From assembly GCA_028370155.1 (NCBI GenBank), contig CP116670.1, positions 1-64,000 of the forward strand: a DNA stretch of 64,000 nucleotides. The letters run 5' to 3'. This stretch comes from Arthrobacter sp. OVS8 (GTDB lineage Bacteria; Actinomycetota; Actinomycetes; Actinomycetales; Micrococcaceae). Of the stretch, positions 8,102 to 23,446 are shown in pieces; positions within the stretch are counted from its first letter, which is position 1; each line of letters starts with the position of its first letter. The notes beneath the pieces are model-generated. The model was not told the DNA's origin and ran no database searches. It saw nothing but the letters and a program-made list of their open reading frames with translations. The position numbers were made by a program, and so were the translations under genes.

Positions 8102-9607
8102 TCAGGAGCTGGAAGGTTGAACAGGTTCCGGGGCATCCGGCGCCCGGGCCGCGGGTGCCGCCGCATACCGTTTTGGCCGGTTCGGGCGCCTTTTCTTCCG
8201 GCTCTTCGGCGGGCACAAGGCCGCCCGGCCGGCTTCCCACTCACAGCGGTGCTCCGGCTGCCGGCCTGGACGCTGAGGCCAAAGAGCGCCTCCAGGGCCG
8301 CGGTGTAGTCGTCCTGCCGGCCGAGGGCGGCGAGCTCCCGGGCGCGGACCGTCGGCGTATGGAGCAGGCGCCGGATCAGGTGCCGGAGGGCGAGGTTGAC
8401 GTCGTCAGCCGAGGCGCCCCGGCCGTGCTGTTTGCCGACGCGGTCCATTTCGCTGCGGAGGACCTGATGGAGGTGCTCGCGCAGGGCCACGACGGCGGTG
8501 TCCACGGCACGGACCGTATCCTGTTCCTCGAAGCGGTGGGCCGCCTGCCGGACCAGGGCGCGGGCGTGGCGCAGCGCTTCGGCGTCGGCCGGGGTGCAGC
8601 GAGGTGGATTGATTCCAGCGTGATGAGCTCCACTCCCGGCAGTTCCGCCACGTGCGGGTCGAAATCATGGCTGGGCGCGAGGTCGATGACAGTGAGTGGA
8701 CGGTCCGCACCCTCACGCCAGCGGGCGAGGGCGGCAGCATCGATGCGGGCCCTGAACCGCTGCAGCCAATGACAAGGTCAGCCCCGGCAACGGCTGCCGG
8801 CAGTTGCCGGGCGGAGACGGCGCGGCCTCCCCGGGCCGCCACGAAGGCATCCGCGCGGCCGGAGTGGGAGAAGACCGAGACGTCGGAATATTTGCGGGTT
8901 TTCAGCAGCCCCGCCACACACCCGGCGTACGCGCCGGTGCCGAAGAGAACGGCCGACGTCCCGCCGGTTCCGGCCTGTTTGGTCCCGGCGTCGGCGAGGT
9001 CCAGGGCAACAGCAGCGATGGATCTGCCGGCGCTGCTGAGCGTGGTCTGTGCCCCCACGTCCTTGGCCGTGCGGGACGCGGCCTGGAACAGCCTGCCCAG
9101 CCGCCCGCTGGCGGTGCCGGCGGCTTGGGCGTCGGCGAGGGCGCGGCGGACCTGGCCCGCGACTTCACGTTCACCCACCACCACCGAATCCAGGCCGGCG
9201 GCAACGGCGAAGAGATGTTCGACGGCGGCGGCTCCCGGAGCTCCTCGAAGAGGGCCGCCAGGCGGATTCTCGGCAGCCCGGAGCAGAGGACCACCGCGTC
9301 GAGGACGTACGCGCGCGGCGTCGAGGCCCGCCAGGGACGGGAGCTCGCAATAGATTTCGAACCGGTTGCAGGTGGACAGGACCACGGACGCGGAGATGCG
9401 CGACTCGTCCGAGACAAGATCGGAGTCAACGTCGGAGACAGGATTGGAGACTCGATCGGAGACAAGATGCGGCGCGAGTCCCGCGGACGCGCTGTGCAGG
9501 GCGGCGGCGGATTCCGGGTCTAGGTCCCGGTATTTCGCCACGAGCACCAGCAGTACCGGGCCGGTCCCGGCAGTGCCGAGATTCGAGATGTGAAGTGCGT
9601 CAGACAA
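8102..9607 (-). CDS. hemA: Glutamyl-tRNA reductase (multiple frameshifts)
   Basis: The enzyme makes glutamate-1-semialdehyde from Glu-tRNA, the first step of tetrapyrrole synthesis. '[14 protein letters not shown]' holds the catalytic cysteine, '[20 protein letters not shown]' is the substrate-domain signature, and '[16 protein letters not shown]' is the NADP site. The C-terminal dimerisation helix reads [20 protein letters not shown]. About six missing bases (for example near 9330, 9240, 8760 and 8600) break the frame. Restored, there are about 503 residues, ending 'EPVQPSSS'. A repeat-rich insert precedes the catalytic Cys (see repeat at 9407-9466). It follows hisN on the same strand. Confidence 0.9.
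9407..9466 (-). repeat. 12-bp tandem repeat inside hemA
   Basis: Five imperfect 12-bp units run end to end, for example GTCGGAGACAGG and ATCGGAGACAAG. On the coding strand they encode a tetrapeptide-like repeat around '[16 protein letters not shown]'. The unit keeps the hemA frame. The insert sits just before the catalytic-cysteine segment and is absent from GluTR sequences I can recall. Confidence 0.8.
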
Positions 9608-9710
9608 GGCTGCTCTCCTCCCAAAAGATGCCCTACCCTCGAGGCCGCCGTCGGGCCGCCGTCTTGGACAGAGTCGTACAGGGAGGTTGGGGAATCCTTG
9701 GGAACCGTTG

Positions 9711-10523
9711 CTAGAGCAGGTCGTCCAGCCCTGGGTTGAGCCGTTTCAGGACCTCGGAGTGCAGGATGGAGTTGGTGGCCAGGGCGTTCCCGCCGAAGGG
9801 GCCGTCCTCGCCTTCCAGGGAGGTGAAGCGCCCGCCGGCTTCGGTGACGATCGGCACCAGGGCCGCCATGTCGTAGAGGTTCAGTTCGGGCTCGCAGGCG
9901 ATGTCGACGGCGCCTTCGGCCACGAGGCAGTAGGACCAGAAGTCCCCGTAGGCGCGGGTGCGCCAGACTTCCTCGGTGAGGCCCAGGAACTCATCGAGGT
10001 TGCCGCGCTGCTTCCAGCCGCCCAGGCTGGAGTAGGACAGTGAGGCGTCCGAGAGTTCGGAGATGTTGGACACCTTCAGCCGGGTGGCGGCCGCCAGCGA
10101 ACGGCCCGTGTAGGCCCCGGCGCCCTTGGCGGCCCACCAGCGCTTGCCCAGCGCGGGGGCGCTTACGACGCCGACCACAGGCTCGCCTTCGTCGACGAGC
10201 GCGATCAGCGTGGCCCAGACGGGGACGCCGCGGACGAAGTTCTTGGTCCCGTCAATGGGGTCGATGATCCAGCGGCGGGAGCCGTGGCCGGAACTGCCGA
10301 ACTCCTCGCCGAGCACGGCGTCGCGCGGACGGGAGCGGGACAGCTGGCCGCGGATGGCTTCCTCGGCTGACTTGTCGGCGTCGGTCACCGGAGTCAGGTC
10401 CGGCTTCGTTTCGATCCGAAGGTCGAGCGCCTTGAAGCGGCTCATGGTCTGGGAATCTACGGAATCTGCCAGTACATGGGCAAGGCGCAGGTCATCGTTG
10501 TAGCTTGAAGCGGGTTGACTCAT
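9711..10523 (-). CDS. hisN: Histidinol-phosphatase (inositol monophosphatase fold)
   Basis: An intact 270-residue frame. 'LGEEFG', '[15 protein letters not shown]' and, near the C-terminus, '[16 protein letters not shown]' are the metal-binding motifs of the IMPase superfamily. The length and the neighbourhood (aroA-rsgA upstream) fit actinobacterial HisN, which dephosphorylates histidinol phosphate in histidine synthesis. A general inositol monophosphatase is the alternative. It lies about 55 bp downstream of rsgA and 100 bp upstream of hemA. Confidence 0.85.
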   Translation of the reverse strand: MSQPASSYNDDLRLAHVLADSVDSQTMSRFKALDLRIETKPDLTPVTDADKSAEEAIRGQLSRSRPRDAVLGEEFGSSGHGSRRWIIDPIDGTKNFVRGVPVWATLIALVDEGEPVVGVVSAPALGKRWWAAKGAGAYTGRSLAAATRLKVSNISELSDASLSYSSLGGWKQRGNLDEFLGLTEEVWRTRAYGDFWSYCLVAEGAVDIACEPELNLYDMAALVPIVTEAGGRFTSLEGEDGPFGGNALATNSILHSEVLKRLNPGLDDLL

Positions 10524-10577
10524 GGTTCCAAACTACCGTCAAAGCGGGCGGGGAGCGGTAGGCGGCACCGCGGCCGG

Positions 10578-11692
10578 CTACGAGACGGTGCCCAGTTCCT
10601 TGACGTCCTGGGCTTCCATCCGCGGGTCCGTCCCCAGCAGGCGGCGGAGGGACGCGAGCCGGGCCGGGCCCGATTCGCCCGCGTGGCCGGCGGCCACCCA
10701 GGCGTCCACGCCGCAGTTGACGGCGCTGGAATCATGCTTGCAGCCCCGCTCGCAGTCGTCGGTGCCGGGTTCGAGGTCCGGGAAGGACCGCAGGATCCGG
10801 TCCGGGTCCACGTGGGCCAGTCCGAAGGAGCGGATGCCCGGGGTGTCGATGATCCAGCTGCCCGAGGGTGCATCGTTGACCTTGAGCGCCAGGGCGGAGG
10901 AGGAGGTGTGGCGGCCGCGCCCGGTGACGGCGTTGACCCCGCCGGTGGCGCGCTCGGCGCCCGTGAGGGCGTTGACCATGGTGGACTTGCCGACGCCGGA
11001 ATGGCCGATCATGACGGTGACCTTCCCGTCGAGGTGGCCGCGCAGCTGTGAGACGGCGTCCTTGTCCAGCCGGGCGGACAGCCCGTCGTCCGACCGGGCA
11101 TCGATGCCGGAGGCGGCGGAGTCCGCCGTCTTGGAGATGATCACCGGGAAGGCCAGGTGCTGGTAGTTGGAGAGGAGTTCCGCGGGATCCTTGACATCGG
11201 CTTTGGTGACGAGGAGCAGGGGCTCGATTCCGGCGTCGTACGCGGCCACGAGGGCGCGGTCGATGAACCCGGTCCGCGGCTCCGGATTGGCGGCCGCCAC
11301 CACAATCACCAGCGTGTCGGCATTGGCGACGACGGCGCGCTCGATCGGATCCGTGTCGTCGGCGCTGCGCCGCAGCAGGGTCTTGCGGTCCTGGATCTTG
11401 ACCAGCCGGGCCAGGGTGTCGGGTTCGCCGCTGACGTCGCCCACCAGGGAGACAAAGTCGCCGGCAACCACGGGGTTGCGGCGCAGTTCCCGGGCGCGGG
11501 CGGCGATGATCTTGCGCTCCTCGGGTGTGCCTTCGGCGACGACGGCGGTGTAGCGTCCCCGGTCAACGGTGATGATCCGCCCGGTCACGGCGTCGTCGTA
11601 GCTGGGCCGGTCCTTCGTGCGGGGCCGGGTGCCTTTTTGTTGGGGCGGATCCGGACGTCGGATTCGTCCCAGGAGTCAGTGCTGCGGGCCAC
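10578..11692 (-). CDS. rsgA: Ribosome small-subunit GTPase RsgA (frameshifted N-terminus)
   Basis: A circularly permuted GTPase for late 30S assembly. An OB fold (around '[11 protein letters not shown]') is followed by 'LLVTKAD' (G4), '[16 protein letters not shown]' (G1) and '[12 protein letters not shown]' (G3), then the zinc site 'DCERGCKH.....NCGV'. The true start is probably GTG 11690-11692, overlapping the end of aroA. A base missing near 11637 separates the first ~18 residues ('DVRIRPNKK') from the rest. Restored length is 371 residues. Confidence 0.9.
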
Positions 11693-13073
11693 CGGCGGCG
11701 TCCTTCCTGCGGGTGCGCCCTGGGCCAGCATGGACTCCCACAGCTGCGGGAAGTCTGGCATGGTCTTGGCCGTGGTGGCAATGTCCTCGACCTCGACGCC
11801 GGGTACGGCCAGGCCGAGGATGGCGCCCGCCGTTGCCATGCGGTGGTCGGCGTAGCTGCGGACCACGCCGCCGTGCAGCGGCGCGGGCCGGATGATGAGG
11901 CCGTCGCTGGTCTCCTCGGCGTCGCCGCCCAGGCGGTTGATCTCGGCCACGAGGGCGGCGAGCCGGTCCGTTTCGTGTCCGCGGAGGTGGGCGATGCCGC
12001 TCAGCCGTGACGGTCCCGTGGCCAGGGCACACAGGGCTGCGACGGTGGGGGCGAGTTCACTGGTCTCGTCGAAGTCGGCGCCCTTGATTTCGGGGCCGCC
12101 GGTGACGGTCAGAGTGCCGTCCGCCAGCGTGACGGTGGCGCCCATGGTGGCGAGGATGCCGCGCCACAGATCGCCCACCTGGGTGGTCCCGGCGGGCCAG
12201 TCGGGGATGCGGACGGTGCCCCGGGTGGCCAGGGCCGCAGCCAGGAAGGGGCCCGCGTTGGAGAGATCCTGCTCGATCCTGAGGTCAAAGGCGCGGATGG
12301 CGCCGGGGAGACGATCCAGTGGTTCGGGCGGGAATCGTCCACGGCCACTCCGACGCCGCGGAGCACGGAAACGGTCATGCTGATGTGGTCCAGGCTGGGG
12401 ACAGGACCGGAGTTGTCCTTGCTCCGGTGCTCCAGGTGAAGGCCCTCGGTGAAGCGGGCTCCGGCCAGCAGCAGGGCGGACACAAACTGCGAGGAAGCGC
12501 TGGCGTCGATGACGAGGTGCCCGCCGCGCACTTCGCCCGTGCCCTCGACGGCGAACGGCAGCGACGACGCCGGACCGCCGTCGGGTGCGCTGACGGCGAC
12601 GCCCAGCCCGGTCAGCGCCTCGATAATGGTGCCCATGGGGCGCTTGCGCGCGTGCGGATCGCCGTCGAATAGTGACACTCCCCGGCGCAGGGCCGCGACG
12701 GGCGGCACGAACCGCATGACCGTCCCGGCCAGGCCGCAGTCGATCCCGGTCGGAGGCCCGGGGGCATCCAGCCGGATGGGCGTCACGGCCAGGTCAGGAC
12801 CGAAGGCGCCGTCACCCGGAACCTCCGTGATGGTGGCCCCAAGCTGGCGCAATGCCTCGATCATGAGGGCGGAATCCCGGGAATGCAGCGGAGCCCGCAA
12901 CCTCGAAGGACCGTCTGCGAGGGCCGCCAGCACGAGGTACCGGTTGGTCAGGGACTTCGATCCCGGGACGGTGACCGTCGCGTCGACGGGCTTTCCGGCG
13001 AAGGGCGCCCGCCAGAGCGGAGCGGTGCCGGCCGGAACGGGGTTGGCGGCTGCGGAGGGGTGGTGCCTGTCAT
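11676..13073 (-). CDS. aroA: 3-phosphoshikimate 1-carboxyvinyltransferase (EPSP synthase; frameshifted)
   Basis: The sixth step of the shikimate pathway. After frame correction the N-terminus has '[20 protein letters not shown]', the shikimate-phosphate/PEP-site signature. '[16 protein letters not shown]' and '[18 protein letters not shown]' follow, and '[20 protein letters not shown]' near the C-terminus. Missing bases near 13018, 12303 and 11710 are needed. Restored length is 466 residues, ending at the TGA 11676-11678. rsgA starts within its 3' end. Confidence 0.9.
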
Positions 13074-13080
13074 TGCAGTC

Positions 13081-13628
13081 TTAGGCTCCAGCGGTGTGGT
13101 CTACGGCTTTGCGTACGGCTTTGTCGGCCTTTTTCCACTGCTTGCCGGTGGTCTTCTTGACGTCCGCGGCGAGGTGGCTGGCATTCTTTTTGGCGTCCGC
13201 GGCGAGGTGCTCGGCGCGCCAGGCCAGGCTGGGGCGGCCGTTCGTGTCCACGGCGGCCAGGAGCACGCCGCCGGTCAGTGAGACGTTTTTGAGCAGCTGC
13301 TTGCGGCGGGCATCGCGGCCGTCTTTGGAGGTGATGTCCGCGCTGCGCCATTCAACGTAGCCGTTGAGCGCGGAGATGACGGCCAGGACGGTGGCGGCCA
13401 GGCGGGCTGACTTGCCGAGCGCGAAGAGGACGCCGGCTCCCACCTGGGTTCCGCCGATAACGCGGGCCAGGACCTTCTCGTTGGTCTGGAACGGCAGGGA
13501 CTCGGCGGCGCGGCGCAGCAGGGTGAGAGCTGCGTCGCGGTGTCGTCCGCATTCTTTAGCTTGTCCATGCCCGCAAGGACGAAACTGGAGGCGAGCATGG
13601 GCCGGGCGAGAAAGCGGACAAAGGACAT
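13081..13628 (-). CDS. DoxX-family membrane protein (frameshifted)
   Basis: Begins MSFVRFLARPMLASSFVLAG with 'MDKLKNADDTA', typical of actinobacterial DoxX proteins. After one missing base near 13535 it continues 'KVLARVIGGTQVGAGVLFALGK' with further membrane helices. The last 60 residues form a Lys/Ala-rich tail ('DAKKNASHLAADVKKTTGKQ'). Restored length is 182. The family is linked to redox or quinone functions in the membrane, but a specific role is not established here. It is divergent from sigR. Confidence 0.8.
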
Positions 13629-13655
13629 GAATTTCCTCCTGGATGGACGAGCCGC

Positions 13656-13679
13656 GGAATCAATGCGGGAGAACCGGTT
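13656..13679 (+). promoter_or_regulatory. Possible SigR/SigH-type promoter
   Basis: GGAAT (13656-13660), a 16-bp spacer, then GTT (13677-13679). SigR/SigH promoters follow GGAAT-N16-20-GTT. It lies in the divergent doxX-sigR gap about 275 bp before the sigR start, so autoregulation is plausible. The motif is short, and no second promoter was seen in the 13629-13954 gap. Confidence 0.4.
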
Positions 13680-13954
13680 CTAGTCTTGCACTTTTGTGGA
13701 ATATTTGCCTGCCCGAAGGGGTTGTGGATGACAGGTCCCGGCCGCCGGTTTGCGGCCTGCCGATCAATTAAAGGACGGCTGGAGGACGGCCGGACGACGA
13801 GCCGGACGTCAAACAGAAAGGCAGAGATTTGATTCTTGTGGAGGACGCGCAGCGTGCTGCGGAACCGGTGGAGTTGTGGTCCATGGCCCTGCAGGATGGC
13901 GCCGTGCCGGCGATTCCGGCCGCCCGCCGGAACGTGACAGTAGACTTGAAGGCA

Positions 13955-14656
13955 ATGAGCACCATGGATCCGGCCGTTGCGGCCACGCACGAGGCTGCCG
14001 CCCAGGAAACGATCGTGGACGGGCAGGCACTGGACGTTGCGACTGAAACCCCGGAGGAACGCCGGGTACGGTTCGAACGCGACGCCATGCAGTATGTCGA
14101 CCAGCTGTACTCCGCGGCCATGAGGATGGCCCGGAATCCAGCCGATGCCGAGGACCTGGTCCAGGAGGCGTACACGAAGGCGTTCTCCGCCTTCCATCAG
14201 TACAAGCCTGGCACCAACCTCAAAGCCTGGCTGTACCGGATCCTGACGAACACCTACATCAACCTCTACCGGAAGCGGCAACGCGAGCCGCTGCAGTCGA
14301 ACTCCGACACCATCGAGGACTGGCAACTGGCCCGCGCGGAGTCGCACACGTCCTCGGGGCTGCGCTCGGCCGAGGCCGAGGCGCTGGACCACCTGCCGGA
14401 TTCGGACGTCAAACGCGCGCTGCAGGCCATCCCGGAGGAATTCCGGCTGGCCGTCTACTTCGCCGACGTCGAGGGATTTGCGTACAAGGAAATATCCGAC
14501 ATTATGAACACCCCGATCGGGACCGTGATGTCCCGCCTGCACCGGGGCCGGAAGATGCTGCGGGACATGCTCGCCGACTACGCCGCCGAGCGCGGGTTCA
14601 GGGCTGCAGATGCCACCGCGGCGGCCGGAAGCAACAAACAGGAGAACAGGAAATGA
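13955..14656 (+). CDS. sigR: Oxidative-stress ECF sigma factor SigR/SigH
   Basis: The start chosen is ATG 13955 ([20 protein letters not shown]), although the frame is open further upstream. Region 2 reads '[20 protein letters not shown]' with '[20 protein letters not shown]', and region 4 '[20 protein letters not shown]' with '[11 protein letters not shown]'. That is 233 residues, normal for group 4 sigma factors. The stop overlaps the anti-sigma gene as ATGA. In relatives, SigR drives the thiol-oxidative stress regulon and is held by RsrA until disulfide formation. Confidence 0.95.
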   Translation: MSTMDPAVAATHEAAAQETIVDGQALDVATETPEERRVRFERDAMQYVDQLYSAAMRMARNPADAEDLVQEAYTKAFSAFHQYKPGTNLKAWLYRILTNTYINLYRKRQREPLQSNSDTIEDWQLARAESHTSSGLRSAEAEALDHLPDSDVKRALQAIPEEFRLAVYFADVEGFAYKEISDIMNTPIGTVMSRLHRGRKMLRDMLADYAAERGFRAADATAAAGSNKQENRK

Positions 14657-14913
14657 GCGACTGCCAGGGACTGGGCGATTGCGACGACGCCCGGATGCAA
14701 CGTATCTACGAGTATCTGGACGGTGCCCTCACCCACGAGGACATCTCCGAGATCAAGGACCACCTGGACGGCTGCCCCGAGTGTTTTGAGCAGTACGACC
14801 TTGAGTGTGTGATCCGCGTGATGGTGAAGCGTTCCTGCACCGAGGCTGCCCCGGAGAACCTCAAGAATTCAATCCTTGACCGCATCCACTCCAGCAACCC
14901 GGTCGAGGCCTGA
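14653..14913 (+). CDS. rsrA: Zinc-binding anti-sigma factor RsrA/RshA
   Basis: 86 residues starting [20 protein letters not shown]. '[19 protein letters not shown]' contains the H-x3-C-x2-C motif that binds zinc and senses thiol oxidation. The ATG overlaps the sigR stop. RsrA binds and inactivates SigR under reducing conditions and releases it when the cysteines oxidise. Confidence 0.95.
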   Translation: MSDCQGLGDCDDARMQRIYEYLDGALTHEDISEIKDHLDGCPECFEQYDLECVIRVMVKRSCTEAAPENLKNSILDRIHSSNPVEA

Positions 14914-14949
14914 CCCGGCGGACTTCGCCCCCTGCCACGCTTAAAACGA

Positions 14950-14983
14950 ATGACCCCGGAAACCGTGAGGATTCCGGGGTCAT
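14950..14983. terminator. Bidirectional hairpin between rsrA and bL37
   Basis: ATGACCCCGGAA (14950-14961) pairs with TTCCGGGGTCAT (14972-14983) over 12 bp around a 10-nt loop. T-richness is weak on both sides. It sits between convergent rsrA and the bL37 gene and can serve both. Confidence 0.75.
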
Positions 14984-15011
14984 TCGCCTAAAGCCGTATT
15001 CCAAGCTTTGC

Positions 15012-15086
15012 TTAGGTGTTGGGGCGCTTGCCGTGGTTCGCGCCGCCACGCTTACGGTCACGACGTTTACGTGCACGCTTGCTCAT
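15012..15086 (-). CDS. 50S ribosomal protein bL37 (24 residues)
   Basis: The minus strand encodes MSKRARKRRDRKRGGANHGK followed by RPNT and TAA. The strong AAGGAGG ribosome site lies 6 bp before the ATG. The sequence is close to the 24-residue mycobacterial bL37 ('...KKRDRK...ANHGKRPN.'), which sits on the large subunit. The gene is too short for most gene finders. Confidence 0.85.
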   Translation of the reverse strand: MSKRARKRRDRKRGGANHGKRPNT

Positions 15087-15185
15087 AGCTGGCCTCCTTA
15101 ATTTTTGGTACTCAAAAGAGCTGCCCTCAAGTCTCCCACATCAGGGCACCCGCCGCGAACCGGCAGGCGGGGCGCGGGGAGCGGA

Positions 15186-15805
15186 TCACTCCAGGGAATT
15201 CCGGATGGAGATCCTGGCCTGGTCCAGCACCGTCTTGACCGTCTCCAGCGTCACCGGCGTGATCGGATGCCGGCCGCCGTGGCGGCGCAGTTCAACCCGG
15301 ATGTCGTCCCGGAACGCCTGCACCAGCATCTCCGCTTCGCGCAGCCGGCTGTCGCCCTCCTGCGAGTAGCGCTGGCCAGCCAGCGAGGCGACGGTTGATC
15401 CGGCAGCGCGGGCCGACGAGCGCGCGGCCTCGGCCGTTGCGGCCAGGTCCGCCCGCAGGCCGCGCATGTTGACCTTGATGTCCTGCCGCAGATTGTCCGC
15501 AAGCCGCCGGACCGACGCGGAGATGTCGTTTTCCACGCCGGCAAGCTCGTCCCGCCGGCCGTTGAGCTCCACGAGCCCGGCCGGGGTGATGCTGTAGTAG
15601 GTCCGCCGGCCCTCGGTGTGTGTGGCCACCAGCCCTTCCTCCTCCAGCTTGCCCAGCCGCGGATAGATGGTTCCGGCGCTGGGGAGTACGTGCCGCCGAA
15701 CCGTTCGCTGAGCGCCTTGATGAGCTCGTAGCCGTGCTTGGGGCCGGTCTCCAGCAGGGCGAGGAGGTACAGCCGCAGGGCGCCGTGGGCAAAGACCGGA
15801 GGCAT
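15186..15805 (-). CDS. PadR-family transcriptional regulator (frameshifted)
   Basis: The winged helix reads 'LRLYLLALLETGPKHGYELI' and, across a missing base near 15690, 'GTIYPRLGKLEEEGLVATH' and 'RRTYYSITPAGL'. The C-terminal ~100 residues are helical and charged. Restored length is 206. The start codon shares one base with the stop of the upstream DUF4097 gene (TGATG). PadR proteins repress promoters with dyad sites; the large palindrome before the DUF4097 gene is a natural target, so this operon is probably autoregulated. Confidence 0.85.
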
Positions 15806-16647
15806 CAGGGCCTCGTTTCGGTGTCCGTGCTCGGCTGGCCGTGGAAGATCGACGTCTTGCCCGACACGGAGTTGGTGCGCACCAGCATGAGCTGGGTGTC
15901 CGGCCCGGCGATGGTCTGTACGGCGCCGCCGGGCTGGTTGTACTTCGTGTGGTTGATGACGACGGCGCCGCTGGCGGACTTGGCGATAATGTCGACGCCG
16001 ACGTCGTGCGGGACGCGGATGGTGACGTCCCCTGAGACGGAATTGGCGCCAAAGTCCTGGGTGAAACCGTGCAGGTCGAAGCTCAGGTCCCCGCTGACCG
16101 TGTTGGCGCGGATGTGGGTGAACTCGCCGGAGGCCGTGACCTCGCCCGAGACGCTCTTGGCCGTCAGTACGCCGTGGTGGTTGCGGGCGATCACTTCGCC
16201 GCTGACGGTGCTGACGGCCAGGTCCCCGGACGTGCCGTCGGCAAGGACGGAACCTGAGACCGTGTTGAGCCGGGTGTGTCCGCTGATCCCGGACACCATG
16301 CCGTCCCCGCTGACGGTGCCGGCTTCGACCTCGACGCCGGCGGGCAGGGCGATGCTGATGACCACCGAGTTGCTGCTGCTGTTGTTGACGGTGTTCATCA
16401 GGTTCTTGAACCAGCCCTGCGGGCCGTGCAGCTGGTGCCGGATCTCAAGGCGTCCGTTGACCAGGCTGATGGCCAGCGGGTCGCCGGAGACCTCGGAGAC
16501 TTCGATCCGGGCGACGGCCTCGTCATGCGTGACAATGTCGAATCGTCCCCGGACGATGCCGAGCTTGAGCGAACTGACGCCATCGACGTCGATGGTCTGC
16601 GGACCGGTGACGGTCCAGTTGTTCTCTGCCGTGGTGTTCTCTGACAT
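15805..16647 (-). CDS. DUF4097 beta-strand repeat protein
   Basis: An intact 280-residue frame starting MSENTTAENNWTVTGPQTID. It shows repeated beta-helix units of the form 'NTVSGSVLADG', 'STVSGEVIARN' and 'KSVSGEVTASG', the signature of DUF4097 (putative adhesin-like fold). No signal peptide is seen. It is the first gene of a two-gene operon with PadR, a common pairing. The molecular function is unknown; stress or envelope sensing is only inference. Confidence 0.85.
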   Translation of the reverse strand: MSENTTAENNWTVTGPQTIDVDGVSSLKLGIVRGRFDIVTHDEAVARIEVSEVSGDPLAISLVNGRLEIRHQLHGPQGWFKNLMNTVNNSSSNSVVISIALPAGVEVEAGTVSGDGMVSGISGHTRLNTVSGSVLADGTSGDLAVSTVSGEVIARNHHGVLTAKSVSGEVTASGEFTHIRANTVSGDLSFDLHGFTQDFGANSVSGDVTIRVPHDVGVDIIAKSASGAVVINHTKYNQPGGAVQTIAGPDTQLMLVRTNSVSGKTSIFHGQPSTDTETRP

Positions 16648-16685
16648 GGTTCCCTCCGGGAAGGCGATACTTCATGCGACTGCTT

Positions 16686-16753
16686 GCGATATATCGTGAC
16701 GATAAAGTCACGATATATCGCCGCTACCGGCGGGTCAAGATATATCGCGATGT
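16686..16753. promoter_or_regulatory. PadR-type operator: perfect 15-bp inverted repeat plus third half-site
   Basis: GCGATATATCGTGAC (16686-16700), GATAAA spacer, GTCACGATATATCGC (16707-16721). A further AGATATATCGCGATG lies at 16739-16753. The ATATATCG core is itself self-complementary. It lies 39-106 bp before the DUF4097 start and just past the end of the SGNH gene. AT-rich dyads of this type are typical PadR targets. Confidence 0.8.
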
Positions 16754-16768
16754 TCCCGGGGAGACGCT

Positions 16769-17368
16769 CTACTCCGGCGTGTCCATGCCCAGCCACTGGA
16801 ACCAGCCGCGGTGCAGCACGAGCCACGCCATGAGGCCGTAGCCGGCCTGGCCGGGCGTGCCGCCGTTGGCGGCGAGGTCCTGGCGCCACTGCTCGTGGTT
16901 GAGCAGCGGGGAGAAGGTGTCGACGTAGAGGTGCTTGCGCCGGGTCGTGACGTCGGCGAAGGCGGTATTGAGCTCGCCGAGCCTGCGGTTCTGGGCCGGA
17001 TCCAGGGAGGGCGGCGGGCCCACGACAAAAACCTCGATCTTGTTCTGCGAGGCCGAGTCGAGGATGTTCGCGAGGTTGAGCCGGCTGCGGGCGGTCGACA
17101 GCCCGAACTCGATGTCGCGGCCGGAGAGGCCGATCACCAGGCGGTTCTCGTGGTGGCTGTTGAAGCGGCGGCCGGCTTCCTCGAGCCAGCGGGAGGCCAG
17201 GCCTTCCGTTCCCTCCTGCGGGCAGGGGAGGGAATAGCATTCGAGCGTCAGCCCGTCCTGCGGCGTGCGCGCCAGCACCCGGCCCAGCCAGCCCAGCGCC
17301 CGGGGATCACCCAGGCCGGCCAGCAGTTCATCGCCCACGGCTGCGATCCGCAGCTTTCGATCTTCCAC
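16769..17368 (-). CDS. SGNH/GDSL-family hydrolase
   Basis: An intact 199-residue frame. 'IAAVGDELLAGLGD' is block I with the catalytic Ser replaced in the usual 'GDS' position by 'GDE', as in some family members. 'LVIGLSGRDIEFGLS' and 'VFVVGPPPSLD' are blocks III-like strands. The classical catalytic Ser is not evident, so true esterase activity is uncertain. It follows kgd on the same strand behind a strong terminator. Confidence 0.65.
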   Translation of the reverse strand: MEDRKLRIAAVGDELLAGLGDPRALGWLGRVLARTPQDGLTLECYSLPCPQEGTEGLASRWLEEAGRRFNSHHENRLVIGLSGRDIEFGLSTARSRLNLANILDSASQNKIEVFVVGPPPSLDPAQNRRLGELNTAFADVTTRRKHLYVDTFSPLLNHEQWRQDLAANGGTPGQAGYGLMAWLVLHRGWFQWLGMDTPE

Positions 17369-17443
17369 GACTACCTCTTCACTCCAGAGCGTCCATTGAA
17401 ACCGCCCCGGACGGTCACGCTGCCGGGGACAATGCCGGTTAAC

Positions 17444-17493
17444 AACGCTGCCCGGCCGGAGTTGCGTGTTTCAATCTCCGGCCGGGCAGCGTT
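17444..17493 (-). terminator. Strong terminator of kgd
   Basis: AACGCTGCCCGGCCGGAG (17444-17461) and CTCCGGCCGGGCAGCGTT (17476-17493) pair perfectly over 18 bp around a 14-nt loop. It starts 5 bp after the kgd stop on the minus strand. No long U-tract follows, common for high-GC actinobacteria. Confidence 0.8.
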
Positions 17494-17497
17494 GACC

Positions 17498-23126
<5,629 letters not shown>

Positions 23127-23446
23127 GGGGACGCCGTCGGACGACAGCCCCGTGCCCGGCGCTCCTGTAGACTGACATTCTTATGGACAGTAAATCTAGG
23201 TGCCGGCCTGGGGGCTGTCAGCGGGGAACGGAAACCCTTCCCGCGCAGTCCACCCGAAGAGCCGGCAAACCCCGTTCACGCGCCCATCACTCTCCGGCGG
23301 CACACCGGCCCCTTGTTTTCCAGGGAAGCCGTGCCTCCCAGGAAGCCAGTGCCTACCAAGACCAAGGGTCGGCCGCGGCCGACCACCCTCCGCCAGGCAT
23401 CTTCCACAAGCAGCCACTCCGGGCAGCTCCGAAAGCGGGCCGCTAA
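23127..23446 (+). other. 320-bp leader before the CNNM genes
   Basis: No gene is supported here. It holds a tandem near-repeat (CCAGGGAAGCCGTGCCT at 23320-23336 and CCCAGGAAGCCAGTGCCT at 23337-23354) and a perfect 18-bp palindrome, GGTCGGCCGCGGCCGACC, at 23367-23384. These would form hairpins in a long 5' UTR. The leader does not match a riboswitch class that I recognise. Confidence 0.5.
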
